Origin: Jiella pacifica
Lineage (GTDB): Bacteria; Pseudomonadota; Alphaproteobacteria; Rhizobiales; Rhizobiaceae
Assembly (NCBI RefSeq): GCF_010500815.1
Contig: NZ_JAAAMG010000032.1
Span: forward strand, 1-37,681
Direction: 5' to 3'
DNA: 37,681 nt
In this document: positions 19,771 through 29,078 of the stretch, in pieces
Layout: each line of letters opens with the position of its first letter
Position numbering within the stretch: position 1 is the stretch's first letter
Position numbers and translations under genes: made by a program
The notes under the pieces: generated by a model
The model's input: only the letters and a program-made list of their open reading frames with translations
Database searches by the model: none
Told to the model about the DNA's origin: nothing

Positions 19771-20988
19771 TCAGGCCCGGTTCTTGTTGTAGACGTCGAA
19801 GATCACGGCGACGAGCAGGACGAGGCCCTTGATCACCTGCTGATAGTCGATGCCGATGCCCAGAATCGACATGCCGTTGTTCATCACGCCCATGATGAAG
19901 GCGCCGATCACCGCACCGATGATCGTGCCGACGCCGCCGGCCATCGAGGCGCCGCCGATGAAGACGGCGGCGATGACGTCGAGCTCGAAGCCGAGGCCGG
20001 CTTTCGGCGTCGCGGTGTTGAGACGGGCGGCGAAGACGAGGCCCGCGAGAGCCGCCAGCATGCCCATGTTGGCGAAGGTCAGGAACACCAGCCGCTCGGT
20101 GTTGATGCCCGACAGCCGCGTCGCCTTCTCGTTGCCGCCGACGGCGTAGATCCGCCGGCCGATGGTCGTGCGCGAGGTGATGAAGGAGTAGACGGCGATC
20201 AGGAGCGCCATCACCACGAGGACGTTCGGAAAGCCCCGGAAGGTCGAGAGCGCCCAGGTGAGGTAGACGATCGCCGCGGCGAGGATGAAGTTGCGGGCGA
20301 AGAAGAACAGCGCCGGCTCGTCGTCATGGCCGCTGGAGCGATTGCGGAAGCGCGAGCGCAGGCCGAAGAACAGCAGCACCGCGACGACGGCGACGCCGAG
20401 CAGCATCGACAACAGGTTGAAGCCCTTGATGCCGAAGACGTCCGGCAGGAAACCAGAGGAGATCAGCTGGAAGCCTCGCGGGAACGGGCCGACCGATTGC
20501 CCCGCCAGCACCCAGAGCGTCAGCCCTTTGAACACCAGCATGCCGGCCAGTGTGACGATGAAGGATGGGATCTTCCAATAGGCGATCCAATAGCCCTGCA
20601 TGGCGCCGATCAACGCACCGACGGCGAGGCAGATCACGCCGGCGAGGACGTAGTTCATGTCCCACTGGACGATCATCACCGCTGCCAACGCCCCGACGAA
20701 GCCGAGGACGGAGCCGACGGAGAGGTCGATATGGCCGGAGACGATGACGAGCAGCATCCCCAGCGCCATGATGATGACGTAGGAATTCTGCAGGATCAGG
20801 TTGGTCAGGTTGATCGGCTTCAGGAGAATGCCGTTGGTGACGACCTGGAAGAACGCCATGATGACGATCAGCGCGAGCAGAATGCCGTATTCGCGCATGT
20901 GCTTGCGGATGAAGCTCGCCGATGCGCCGGCCGTTCCGCTCGGTGCCGGCTTCGTCGCGCTCGGCTGATGAATGACATCTTGCGACAT
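19771..20988 (-). CDS. gguB: Multiple monosaccharide ABC transporter permease
   Basis: 405-residue permease of the RbsC/XylH type, larger than RbsC (about 320) and the size of GguB/XylH, with extra helices. Markers are SGHIDLSVGSVLGFVGA (about residues 84-100), IYAVGGNEKATRLSGI in the ATPase-contact loop and GGASMAGGVGTIIGAVIGAFIMGVMNNG near the C-terminus. A single GguB is thought to form the pore as a homodimer, which fits the lack of a second permease gene here. The ATG at 20988 has GAGG about 8 bases upstream and lies 10 bp after the gguA stop. Confidence 0.95.
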   Translation of the reverse strand: MSQDVIHQPSATKPAPSGTAGASASFIRKHMREYGILLALIVIMAFFQVVTNGILLKPINLTNLILQNSYVIIMALGMLLVIVSGHIDLSVGSVLGFVGALAAVMIVQWDMNYVLAGVICLAVGALIGAMQGYWIAYWKIPSFIVTLAGMLVFKGLTLWVLAGQSVGPFPRGFQLISSGFLPDVFGIKGFNLLSMLLGVAVVAVLLFFGLRSRFRNRSSGHDDEPALFFFARNFILAAAIVYLTWALSTFRGFPNVLVVMALLIAVYSFITSRTTIGRRIYAVGGNEKATRLSGINTERLVFLTFANMGMLAALAGLVFAARLNTATPKAGLGFELDVIAAVFIGGASMAGGVGTIIGAVIGAFIMGVMNNGMSILGIGIDYQQVIKGLVLLVAVIFDVYNKNRA

Positions 20989-20998
20989 TCGGGTTTCC

Positions 20999-22531
20999 TC
21001 AGTTCCTGTGGCCGGAGCGAATGATCAGCGACATGATCTTCTCCTGCGAGGCGTCGCTGGTCGGCATTTCGCCGACGAAGCGGCCTTCGTTCATGACGTA
21101 GATCCGGTCGGTGATGCCGAGCAGCTCGGGCATCTCCGAGGAGATCACGACGATCGCCTTGCCGGTCTTGGCCAGCTCGGCGATGATCGCGTAGATTTCG
21201 TATTTCGCGCCGACATCGATGCCTCTGGTCGGCTCGTCGAGGATCAGCACCTCGGGGCCGGCGAAGAGCCATTTCGCCAGGACGACCTTCTGCTGGTTGC
21301 CGCCGGAGAGGTTGACCACCTCCTGCGCCGTCGAGGAACATTTGATCCGGATGCGCTCGCGATAGTCGCGCGCAACGTCGAGCTCGCGGTGCTCGTCGAT
21401 GACGATGCCGTTGGCGATCCCGTCGAGATTGGCGAGCGGAATGTTGCGGCGGATGGTGTCGTCGAGGACGAGGCCGAAGGTCTTGCGGTCTTCCGTGGCG
21501 TAGCAGATGCCGGCCGAGATCGCCCGGTTGACGGTCGAGACGTCCACCGGACGCCCATGCATCTCCACCGTGCCGGAAATGTTCGTGCCGTAGGACTTGC
21601 CGAACAGGCTCATGGCGAGCTCGGTGCGCCCTGCCCCCATCAGCCCGGCGATGCCGACGACCTCCCCTGCCTTCACGTGAAAACTGACGTCGTCGCAGAC
21701 CTTGCGCTCGGAATGCTGCGGGTGATGGGCCGTCCAGTTCTTCACCTCGAAGATCGTCTCGCCGATCTGCGGGCTCCGCGGCGGGTAGCGGTCGTTGAGG
21801 CTACGGCCGACCATGTCGCGGATGATGTCCGCCTCGCTCACGGCGCTGCCCTTGGCGTCGAGGGTGGAGACCGCCGCGCCGTCGCGCAGGACGGTGATCG
21901 TGTCGGCGACCTTGGAGATCTCGTTGAGTTTGTGGGAGATCAGGATCGAGGAGATGCCGGCGGCCTTGAACTCCAGGAGCAGCTTGAGCAGCGCCTCGGA
22001 GTCGGTCTCGTTGAGACTCGACGTGGGCTCGTCGAGGATCAGGAGCTTGACCTCCTTCGACAGCGCCTTGGCGATCTCGACCAGCTGCTGCTTGCCGAGC
22101 CCGAGCTCGGTGACCCGGGTCTGGGGCGATTCCTTCAGGCCGACCTTGGCGAGAAGCTCGCGGGTCCGCGAGAAGGTCTCGTGCCAGTCGATGACGCCAC
22201 CAGCCGCCCGCTCGTTGCCGAGGAAGATGTTCTCGGCGATCGACAGCAGCGGCACCAGCGCCAGCTCCTGGTGGATGATGATGATGCCGCGCTTTTCCGA
22301 GTCGGCGATGCCGGAGAAGCGGCATTCCTCGCCCTTGAACTCGATCACCCCATCGTAGGAGCCGTGCGGATAGACACCCGACAGCACCTTCATCAGGGTC
22401 GACTTGCCGGCGCCGTTCTCGCCGACGAGGGCGTGGATCTCGCCCTCCGCCACGCTGAGATTGACGTCGTCGAGCGCGATCACCCCCGGGAAGGTCTTGG
22501 TGATACCCTGCATCTGCAAAATGGTGGTCAT
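20999..22531 (-). CDS. gguA: Multiple monosaccharide ABC transporter ATP-binding protein
   Basis: 510-residue double-NBD ATPase of the MglA/RbsA/XylG type. NBD1 has Walker [10 protein letters not shown] (37-45), a signature-region variant [12 protein letters not shown], and Walker [15 protein letters not shown]2 has the family-typical degenerate Walker [19 protein letters not shown], and a complete Walker [15 protein letters not shown], in contrast to the altered one in the ATPase at 3305-4900. Length and the [17 protein letters not shown] insertion match GguA of Agrobacterium-like bacteria. The ATG at 22531 follows a 156-bp spacer with stem-loops after chvE. Confidence 0.95.
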   Translation of the reverse strand: MTTILQMQGITKTFPGVIALDDVNLSVAEGEIHALVGENGAGKSTLMKVLSGVYPHGSYDGVIEFKGEECRFSGIADSEKRGIIIIHQELALVPLLSIAENIFLGNERAAGGVIDWHETFSRTRELLAKVGLKESPQTRVTELGLGKQQLVEIAKALSKEVKLLILDEPTSSLNETDSEALLKLLLEFKAAGISSILISHKLNEISKVADTITVLRDGAAVSTLDAKGSAVSEADIIRDMVGRSLNDRYPPRSPQIGETIFEVKNWTAHHPQHSERKVCDDVSFHVKAGEVVGIAGLMGAGRTELAMSLFGKSYGTNISGTVEMHGRPVDVSTVNRAISAGICYATEDRKTFGLVLDDTIRRNIPLANLDGIANGIVIDEHRELDVARDYRERIRIKCSSTAQEVVNLSGGNQQKVVLAKWLFAGPEVLILDEPTRGIDVGAKYEIYAIIAELAKTGKAIVVISSEMPELLGITDRIYVMNEGRFVGEMPTSDASQEKIMSLIIRSGHRN

Positions 22532-22599
22532 GACGGAATGTCTCGAAGCGTCCGCGCCGCAGGCCGGCAGCGCCCGGACGTGAAGTTTGCCATGGCGAA

Positions 22600-22663
22600 C
22601 GGGCCCTGCCCGATCGATGCGGCGCGCCGGAAGACCCAGGCGCGCCGACGACTGGGTTGCCGG
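22600..22663 (-). other. Stem-loops between chvE and gguA
   Basis: Two inverted repeats lie in the 156-bp gap: CGGGC/GCCCG around CCT (22600-22612), and CCGG..ACCCAG / CTGGGT..CCGG (22627-22663). Neither has a U-tract. In importer operons, stems after the binding-protein gene often protect its mRNA and raise its level over the ATPase; that role is inference here. Confidence 0.45.
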
Positions 22664-22687
22664 AGCATCGCGCCCTGGAACGACGGA

Positions 22688-23761
22688 TTACTTGATCTGG
22701 TCTTCCTTGTAGTAGCCGCTCTCGACGAGCACCTTTTCCCAATTGTCCTTGGTGACCAGCATCGGCTTCAGCAGGTAGGACGGCACGACCTTGACGCCGT
22801 TGTCGTAGGTCTTGGTGTCGTTGACCTCCGGCTCCTTGTCCTGAAGGACGGCATCGACCATCTGCACGGTCACCTTGGCGAGCTCGCGGGTGTCCTTGAA
22901 GATCGTCGAATACTGGTCGCCCCTGAGGATCGCCTTGACCGATGGAACCTCGGCGTCCTGGCCGGTGATGATCGGCATTTCCAGATCGCCGGAGCCGTAG
23001 CCGACGCCCTTCAGCGAGGAGATGATGCCGATGGACAGGCCGTCATAGGGCGAAAGTACACCATTGACCTTCTGGTCGCCGGTGTAGTTGGCCGACAGGA
23101 GGTTATCCATGCGCGCCTGGGCGACCGAGCCGTCCCAGCGCAGGGTGCCGACCTTGTCCATGCCCATCTGGCCGGAGGGGATCTTGATCTTGCCCTCGTC
23201 GATCAGCGGCTGCAGCACGCTCATCGCGCCGTTGTAGAAGAAGAAGGCGTTGTTGTCGTCCGGCGATCCGCCGAAGAGTTCGACGCTCCAGCTCTCCTGG
23301 TCGGGGAAGCGCTGCTTCAGGCCGTCGACCAGCGACTCGGCCTGCTGCACGCCGACCTGGAAGTTGTCGAAGGTCGCGTAGTAGTCGACATTCTCCGAAT
23401 CGCGGATCAACCGGTCGTAGGCGATCACCGGAATGCCGGCGGCGGCCGCGTTCGCCAAGGTGTTCGACAAGGTCGTGCCGTCGATGGCGGCGATCACCAG
23501 CGCATCGACGCCCGTGGTGATCATGTTCTCGACCTGGTTCACCTGGTTCGGGATGTCGTCCTCGGCATATTGCAGGTTGGCGGCGTAGCCGGCTTCCTGG
23601 AACTGCTTCACCATGTTGTCGCCGTCGGCGATCCAGCGCGCCGAGGACTTCGTCGGCATGGCAATGCCGATCGTGCCCTTGTCCTGGGCATTCGCCGACA
23701 TCGGAGCCGCCAGCGCCACGACCGCAGCCGCGACCCCCGCGAAAAGTGTTTTCATCATCAT
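22688..23761 (-). CDS. chvE: Multiple sugar-binding periplasmic receptor
   Basis: 357-residue type I periplasmic binding protein. A Sec signal peptide ([20 protein letters not shown], cleavage after SANA near residue 25) precedes [20 protein letters not shown]. The motifs [30 protein letters not shown] and [26 protein letters not shown] closely match ChvE of Agrobacterium, which binds galactose, glucose, arabinose, xylose and related sugars and also presents sugars to a sensor kinase there. Three consecutive ATG codons (23761, 23758, 23755) follow GGGAGG; the first is chosen. It lies 52 bp after the gntR stop and is followed by gguA and gguB. Confidence 0.95.
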   Translation of the reverse strand: MMMKTLFAGVAAAVVALAAPMSANAQDKGTIGIAMPTKSSARWIADGDNMVKQFQEAGYAANLQYAEDDIPNQVNQVENMITTGVDALVIAAIDGTTLSNTLANAAAAGIPVIAYDRLIRDSENVDYYATFDNFQVGVQQAESLVDGLKQRFPDQESWSVELFGGSPDDNNAFFFYNGAMSVLQPLIDEGKIKIPSGQMGMDKVGTLRWDGSVAQARMDNLLSANYTGDQKVNGVLSPYDGLSIGIISSLKGVGYGSGDLEMPIITGQDAEVPSVKAILRGDQYSTIFKDTRELAKVTVQMVDAVLQDKEPEVNDTKTYDNGVKVVPSYLLKPMLVTKDNWEKVLVESGYYKEDQIK

Positions 23762-23813
23762 GGTCACATCACCTCCCTGACCGTTGCAGGCGCCTGAAAG
23801 CGCCCTTTCCTGC

Positions 23814-24611
23814 TCAAGCCGCACCGGACGGGCGCGGCTCGGCGATCTTCCTTGCGTCCGGCGCGCCGCCGGACCGCGTTTCCTCCTCGCCATTGGCGTA
23901 GAGGGCATGAATGACGTCGTCGAAGGCGCTCTCGATGAGGCGCCGCATGAACAGTTCGGCCGCGTCGCCGTCGCCGGAAAGGATCGCCTGCATCACCCGG
24001 TCGTGCTGGCGCACCGTCTCGTCCTGCGGGTTCTGCCGCCAAGACAAGGAGAAGGAGACCGACAGGCTGCGCTCGATCAGCGAGCCGAGCGAGACGAGCA
24101 GCGGATTGCCCGTCGCCTCGAGCACGATGCGATGGAAGTCGAGATCCGCGGCAATGAGTTCAGCCGAGCCGCGCGGATAGTCGCGCATGCCGCCGAGTGC
24201 CCGCCGGAGGCGCTCGCTTTGCGCCTCGTCGATGCGCCTTGCTGCGAGCCGCGCCGCGTTCGGCTCGTTGATCAGGCGCATTTCGTACAGCGCCTCGATG
24301 AAGGGGCGGCGGACCGGCGCGGTGAGATGCCAGGCCATGACGTCGGCGTCCAGCATGTTCCAGGCGATGCGGGGGCGCACCTTGGTGCCGACCTTCGGGC
24401 CGACGCTAACGAGGCCCTTGGCGGCGAGATGACGGATCGCCTCCCGCACCACCGTGCGCGAGACGCCGTGATGGGACTGGATTTCCTTTTCCGTCGGCAG
24501 CGCGTCGCCGCTGAGCAGATCGCCGGACGTGATCATGCGGCCGAATTCGGCAGCGAGCGCAACGGTGCGATTCGACCGCTCCCCGTCGATTGTCGAACGC
24601 TCGTACCCCAT
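23814..24611 (-). CDS. FadR-subfamily GntR transcriptional regulator
   Basis: 265 residues. An N-terminal GntR winged helix ([41 protein letters not shown]) is followed by an all-helical FCD ligand domain; the metal-site candidates are the Asp/His residues in [18 protein letters not shown] and the His in [11 protein letters not shown]. Many homologues respond to sugar acids or their phosphates, such as galactonate (DgoR), so a KDGal or galactonate signal is a reasonable guess. The ATG at 24611 was chosen because the more upstream ATG at 24650 falls inside the operator palindrome; GGGAGG lies 13 bases before 24611. It heads the chvE-ggu-dgo genes and probably represses the whole operon including itself. 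Confidence 0.92.
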   Translation of the reverse strand: MGYERSTIDGERSNRTVALAAEFGRMITSGDLLSGDALPTEKEIQSHHGVSRTVVREAIRHLAAKGLVSVGPKVGTKVRPRIAWNMLDADVMAWHLTAPVRRPFIEALYEMRLINEPNAARLAARRIDEAQSERLRRALGGMRDYPRGSAELIAADLDFHRIVLEATGNPLLVSLGSLIERSLSVSFSLSWRQNPQDETVRQHDRVMQAILSGDGDAAELFMRRLIESAFDDVIHALYANGEEETRSGGAPDARKIAEPRPSGAA

Positions 24612-24634
24612 GGACCCGGCCGGACCTCCCATCC

Positions 24635-24653
24635 GCAATGGTCGTACCATTGC
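24635..24653 (-). promoter_or_regulatory. GntR-type operator O1
   Basis: GCAATGGT-CGT-ACCATTGC is a perfect palindrome with 8-bp arms around a 3-bp centre. Its core TGGTCGTACCA fits the TNGTNNNACNA pattern of FadR-subfamily operators. It lies 24 bp upstream of the gntR start, where bound protein would block transcription of the operon. Confidence 0.85.
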
Positions 24654-24697
24654 GCCGGAAACGTCGATTGCGCAAGACCCGTAGGGCCGGATCTACG

Positions 24698-24716
24698 ACG
24701 AAGGTCGTATCATTGG
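24698..24716 (-). promoter_or_regulatory. Second, degenerate GntR-type operator O2
   Basis: 14 of 19 bases match O1 in the same orientation, including the shared core GGTCGTA and CATTG. Its centre is exactly 63 bp upstream of O1's centre, six helical turns at 10.5 bp per turn. That phasing would place two dimers on the same DNA face. Confidence 0.55.
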
Positions 24717-24804
24717 CGCGAAGGGCGCCAAGCAGGCTGGAACCCGGAGGCCACAATTCCGGATCGAAACCGGGTCTGCTCTGCGCTGCGGGCGGAGCAG
24801 TCCC

Positions 24805-27800
24805 TCAACGGCCCGCCGGCGGACTCCAGGGAAACTTCATGCCGGAACCGGTCGGCAGGCCGTCGCCAACGGCCCCGCCCCCCGACACCGCGGCGGAGCC
24901 CCCGGCTCCATGCGGCGCCGGCAAGTGGTCCTTCGACGGCAGATCGCCATCCTTCGGCTTGGATATCCGAAACACCGCGAGATAGAGCGCCGGGATGAAC
25001 AGGAGAGTGATCAGCGTGCCGGCGATGATGCCGCCCATCATCGCGTAGGCCATCGGCCCCCAGAAGATCTCGCGCGAGATCGGGATCAGCGCGAGGCTGG
25101 CGGCGGCGGCCGTCAGGACGATCGGCCGGGCGCGCATCTCGCTCGCCTCGAAGACCGCCTGCCAGGGATGCATCCCCTCTTCCCGCAAAACGTCGATCTG
25201 GTGGACGAGGATAATCGAGTTGCGGATCAGGATGCCGATCAAAGCGAGGACGCCGAGGATCGCGACGAAGCCGAGCGGAGCGCCGGAGGGCAAGAGCGCC
25301 GCGACGACGCCGATGAGCCCCAGTGGCGCCGCGCACAGCACCACGAACAGCGCCCGAAAGCTCTGCATCTGAATCATGATCAGCGTCAGCATGGCGAGGA
25401 GCATCACCGGGATGACGGCGGCGATCGGCCCCTGGCTCTCTTCGCTCGATTCCACCGCACCGCCGATTTCGACATGATAGTCCGGCGGCAGGGTCTTCCC
25501 GAACTCGGCGATCTTCGGGGCGAGGGCCTGGACGATCGTCGCCGGCTGCGCCGGGCCGTTGACGGCCGCGCTCACGGTGATGGTCGGGATGCGCGAGCGC
25601 GAGTAGAGGATCGGATCCTCATAGGTGTACTGGTAGCTGACCAGGCTGGCGAGCGGGATGGCATCGCCCTGCGAATTGGTCAGCTGCAGGTTCTCGATCG
25701 CCTCGATGGAATCGCGATCCGACTTCGAGCCGCGGGCGATCACCGGCACGAGATAGATGCCGTCGCGAATGTCGGTGATGGTCGAGCCGTCGAGCACGGA
25801 ATTCAGCCGCGAGGCGATCTCCTGGGAGGTGATGCCCAGCTGTCGGGCCTTGTCCTGCAGGATCTCGACCTTCAGGACACGCGCCGGCTCGCTCCAATCC
25901 CGCACGATCGAGGTCAGCCGGCTGTCGCTCGCCATCAGCGCAGCGAGTTCGCGGGCCTTGTCGCGGACGACCTCGATGTCGGGACCGCCGAGACGGTACT
26001 GGACGGGGCGGCCGACCGGGGGGCCGAGCTCGAGATATTTCACATAGACGTCCGTGCCGACGAGGTTCTCGCGGACGAAGGACTGAAGCTTCGACTTCAC
26101 CCGCTCACGCGCTTGGAGATCCTTGTTGACGATCACCACCTGCCCGAAGAACGGGTTGGAGGGCTGAACGTCGTAGGCGAGGATGAAGCGTTCCGCCGAC
26201 TGGCCGACATAGGAACTCCAGTGGTCGACATCGTCGTCGCCTCTCAGCGTCGCCTCCAGCGCGTCCATCTGGGCGCGCGTCTCGGCGATCGTCGCATTGT
26301 GCCGCAGCGTGAAGTCGACGACGAGTTCGGGCCTGTCCGAGGTCGGGAAGAACTGCTGCTGGACGAACTGCATCGCGTAGATCGAGCCCGCGAAGAGCGC
26401 GACCGTGACGATGATGGTGATCCAGCGAAAGCGCATCGCCCCGCGCAGCACCGTCGAGAAAGTGCGGCGCACGAAGCCCGGCTTGGCGTCGTGCTTGTGC
26501 ATCGATTTGGGCAGGATCATCACGCCGATCAGCGGCGTGAACAGCACCGCGACGATCCACGACAGGCTCAGCGACATGGCGATGACGACGAAGAGCGAGA
26601 AGGTGTATTCGCCGGCGTTGGAATTGTTGAAGCCGATCGGCAGGAAGCCGGCGACCGTCACCAGCGTCCCGGACAGCATCGGAAAGGCGATCGACGTCCA
26701 GGCGAAGCTCGCCGCCTTCTCCCGCGTCTCGCCGATTTCCATGCGCGAGACCATGGTCTCGATGGCGATCATCGCGTCGTCGACAAGGAGGCCGAGGGCG
26801 ATGATGAGAGCGCCGAGCGAGATACGCTGGAGGTTCAGGCCGGCATATTCCATGCCAATGAAGGTCATGGCGAGAACCAGCGGGATCGACAGGGTGACGA
26901 CGAGGCCCGCCCGGAAGCCGAGGCTGATGAAGCTGACCGCGAGCACGATCGCCACGGCCTCGAACAGCGCCTGGGTGAAGCCGCCCACCGATTCCTCGAC
27001 CACCGCGCCCTGGTCGGCGACCTGATGCACCCCGACCCCGATCGGCAGTTCGCTGATGATCCTCGTCATTTCGTGCTTCAGCTCCTCGCTGAAGTCGACG
27101 ATGTTGCCGCCCGAGCGCATGCCGATGGCGAGGCCGATCGCCGGCTGGCCGTTGAAGCGGAACAACGTCGTCGGGGGATCCTGATAGCTGCGGGTGATGG
27201 TGGCGACGTCGCTCAGCTTGAAGAAGCGGTCGTTGACCCGGAGATTGACCGCCTTCAGGCTGTCCTCGGAGGTGTACTGACCGGAGACCCGGACGATGAT
27301 CCGTTCGGGGCCGGACTGGATCACGCCCGAGGGCGCGATGGCGTTCTGCGCCTGCAGGGTGTCGATGATCGACTGCTGATCGAGGCCGAGGCCGGCGATC
27401 TTGCGCAGCGAGAATTCCAGATAGATCGCCTCGTCCTGCTCTCCGACCAGATCGACCTTGCCGGCATCGCCGAGCTGCAGGAGCTGGGTGCGGACGCCTT
27501 CGACATAGTCGCGGAGCTGGCGGAACGAGATGCCATCGGCGGTGAAGGCGTAGATGTTGCCGTAGACGTCGCCGAATTCGTCGTTGAAGCCGAAGCCCTG
27601 GAACTCGGACGGAAAGTCCGCCCGAATGTCCGCCATCTTGTTGCGGACCTTCTGCCAGATGCCCGGCACGGCCTCGGCCCTGGTCGTCGGCAGGAGATTG
27701 ACGAAGATGACCGTCTGGCCCGGGGTGGTGATCGATCGGGTGTAGTCGAGGCTGTCGAGTTCCTGGAGCTTCTTCTCGATCCGGTCGGTGACCTGCTCGG

Positions 27801-27987
27801 TCATTTCCTTGACCGTCGCCCCCGGCATCGAGGCGGAGACCACCATCGTCTTGATGGTGAAGTTCGGGTCCTCCTCCCGCCCGAGGTTGAAGTAGGAGAA
27901 CAGGCCGGCGAAGCAGGCGATCAGCATCAGGAACCAGATCATCGAGCGATGATGCAGCGCCCAATCGGACAGATTGAACGACTTCAC
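24805..27987 (-). CDS. RND-family multidrug efflux permease (inner-membrane pump)
   Basis: 1060-residue AcrB-superfamily pump exporting toxic compounds with the proton gradient. Twelve hydrophobic segments flank two large periplasmic domains. TM4 has LLVDDAMIAIE with Asp403-Asp404, the proton-relay pair. ALIGILIRNSIILVHQID marks TM10. The sequence looks closer to TriC/VexF-like pumps than to AcrB itself. A Gly/Pro/Ala-rich tail of about 50 residues follows the last helix. The GTG start at 27987 overlaps the upstream fusion-protein stop by 4 bp. It is the last gene of a three-gene operon; no outer-membrane TolC-like gene is present, so a shared one from elsewhere must be used. Confidence 0.95.
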   Translation of the reverse strand: MKSFNLSDWALHHRSMIWFLMLIACFAGLFSYFNLGREEDPNFTIKTMVVSASMPGATVKEMTEQVTDRIEKKLQELDSLDYTRSITTPGQTVIFVNLLPTTRAEAVPGIWQKVRNKMADIRADFPSEFQGFGFNDEFGDVYGNIYAFTADGISFRQLRDYVEGVRTQLLQLGDAGKVDLVGEQDEAIYLEFSLRKIAGLGLDQQSIIDTLQAQNAIAPSGVIQSGPERIIVRVSGQYTSEDSLKAVNLRVNDRFFKLSDVATITRSYQDPPTTLFRFNGQPAIGLAIGMRSGGNIVDFSEELKHEMTRIISELPIGVGVHQVADQGAVVEESVGGFTQALFEAVAIVLAVSFISLGFRAGLVVTLSIPLVLAMTFIGMEYAGLNLQRISLGALIIALGLLVDDAMIAIETMVSRMEIGETREKAASFAWTSIAFPMLSGTLVTVAGFLPIGFNNSNAGEYTFSLFVVIAMSLSLSWIVAVLFTPLIGVMILPKSMHKHDAKPGFVRRTFSTVLRGAMRFRWITIIVTVALFAGSIYAMQFVQQQFFPTSDRPELVVDFTLRHNATIAETRAQMDALEATLRGDDDVDHWSSYVGQSAERFILAYDVQPSNPFFGQVVIVNKDLQARERVKSKLQSFVRENLVGTDVYVKYLELGPPVGRPVQYRLGGPDIEVVRDKARELAALMASDSRLTSIVRDWSEPARVLKVEILQDKARQLGITSQEIASRLNSVLDGSTITDIRDGIYLVPVIARGSKSDRDSIEAIENLQLTNSQGDAIPLASLVSYQYTYEDPILYSRSRIPTITVSAAVNGPAQPATIVQALAPKIAEFGKTLPPDYHVEIGGAVESSEESQGPIAAVIPVMLLAMLTLIMIQMQSFRALFVVLCAAPLGLIGVVAALLPSGAPLGFVAILGVLALIGILIRNSIILVHQIDVLREEGMHPWQAVFEASEMRARPIVLTAAAASLALIPISREIFWGPMAYAMMGGIIAGTLITLLFIPALYLAVFRISKPKDGDLPSKDHLPAPHGAGGSAAVSGGGAVGDGLPTGSGMKFPWSPPAGR

Positions 27988-29078
27988 GACTGGAGCCCCT
28001 TCGAGAGCGAAACCTTCTGACCGTCTTCGAGACTGTGGACGCCGGCCGTCACCACCTCGTCTCCGGTCTGTGCGCCGGACACCAGAATCACCCGACCGCC
28101 GCCGTCGCGTTCGATCACGACGTCCCGCTTGTGCACGGTTGCCTCACTCGTATCGACGACCCAGATCCGGGTCTTGCCGTCCTCCTCGAGGATCGCGCTT
28201 TGAGGCAGGAAGACCACCGGCTTGCTGGCCTTCGCGGCGGGTATCGCGCTGATCAGCGCCCCCAGCCGGAAGGCGTTCTGCGGATCGTCGAGCGAAATGC
28301 GCATTCGCACCGTCCGGGTCAGCGTGTCGGCCTGGGGCGCGATCTCACGCACCGCGCCGCGCGCCTTCACCGACGGGGCGATCTGCAGAACGACCTCGAA
28401 GGGGGAGCCGACGGACACTTCCCCGGCGCGTTCGGCCGGAACGTCGATCACCGCCTCGCGCTGATCCGTGCGGGCCAAGGTCATCACCTCTTCGCCGGCG
28501 GAGACCACCTGGCCGACGTCGGCGGCGCGATTGGTGATGACGCCATCGAAGGGGGCATTGAGAACGGCATAGGACAGGGAATTCTGCGCCTTGGCGAGCT
28601 GCGCCTTGGCGCTGACGAGCTGCGCCTCGGCGGCGCTGAGGCTCTGCTGCGCGTTGTCGACCTCGGACTGCGCCACCGTCTTTTCGGCGAACAGCCGCTT
28701 CGTCCGCTCGAAGGCCGCCCTGGCATTGCGATCCTGGATCTCGGCGCTGTCGACCTGCGCCTCGGCCGACCTGAGGTCCGCATCGAGGGTCTCGGCGTCG
28801 ATCGCGGCGACCGGCTCGCCTTTTTCGACGAGGTCGCCGACGTCGACCGACCGCGAGACGATGCGGCCGAGGGTGCGGAAGGCGAGCTGCGTGGTGAAGC
28901 GCGGCTCGACGGTTCCGCTGTAGCCGAGGGCCTGGGGATCGCTCGCGGCGAGCACGGTGGTGAGAACTGGCCGCGGCGGCGGCGGGGGCGCCTCCCCCTC
29001 GTCCGACTGGCTGCAGGCGACCACGAAGAAGGCCAGCGACAGGGTCCCGGCCGCGCGAAGTCGCGATCGCATCGTCAT
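27984..29078 (-). CDS. RND efflux membrane-fusion lipoprotein (second adaptor)
   Basis: 364-residue periplasmic adaptor (HlyD/AcrA type). The signal peptide ends in a lipobox (VVAC, Cys22), followed by a Pro-rich linker APPPPPRP, so it is anchored to the membrane by lipid. Then come a lipoyl half-motif (GRIVSRSVDVGDLVEKGEPVAAID), a coiled-coil hairpin with heptads (about residues 100-165), the second lipoyl half (LNAPFDGVITNRAADVGQVV), and beta-barrel domains. The ATG at 29078 overlaps the first adaptor's stop by 4 bp (ATGA); an ATG at 29072 is an alternative. Confidence 0.94.
   Translation of the reverse strand: MTMRSRLRAAGTLSLAFFVVACSQSDEGEAPPPPPRPVLTTVLAASDPQALGYSGTVEPRFTTQLAFRTLGRIVSRSVDVGDLVEKGEPVAAIDAETLDADLRSAEAQVDSAEIQDRNARAAFERTKRLFAEKTVAQSEVDNAQQSLSAAEAQLVSAKAQLAKAQNSLSYAVLNAPFDGVITNRAADVGQVVSAGEEVMTLARTDQREAVIDVPAERAGEVSVGSPFEVVLQIAPSVKARGAVREIAPQADTLTRTVRMRISLDDPQNAFRLGALISAIPAAKASKPVVFLPQSAILEEDGKTRIWVVDTSEATVHKRDVVIERDGGGRVILVSGAQTGDEVVTAGVHSLEDGQKVSLSKGLQS

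Noticed and set aside
20972-28020. Long plus-strand open frames opposite gguA-chvE and the RND pump
   Set aside because: Same antisense effect; composition is Arg/Asp/His-rich and no domain is visible, while the minus strand holds intact known proteins.
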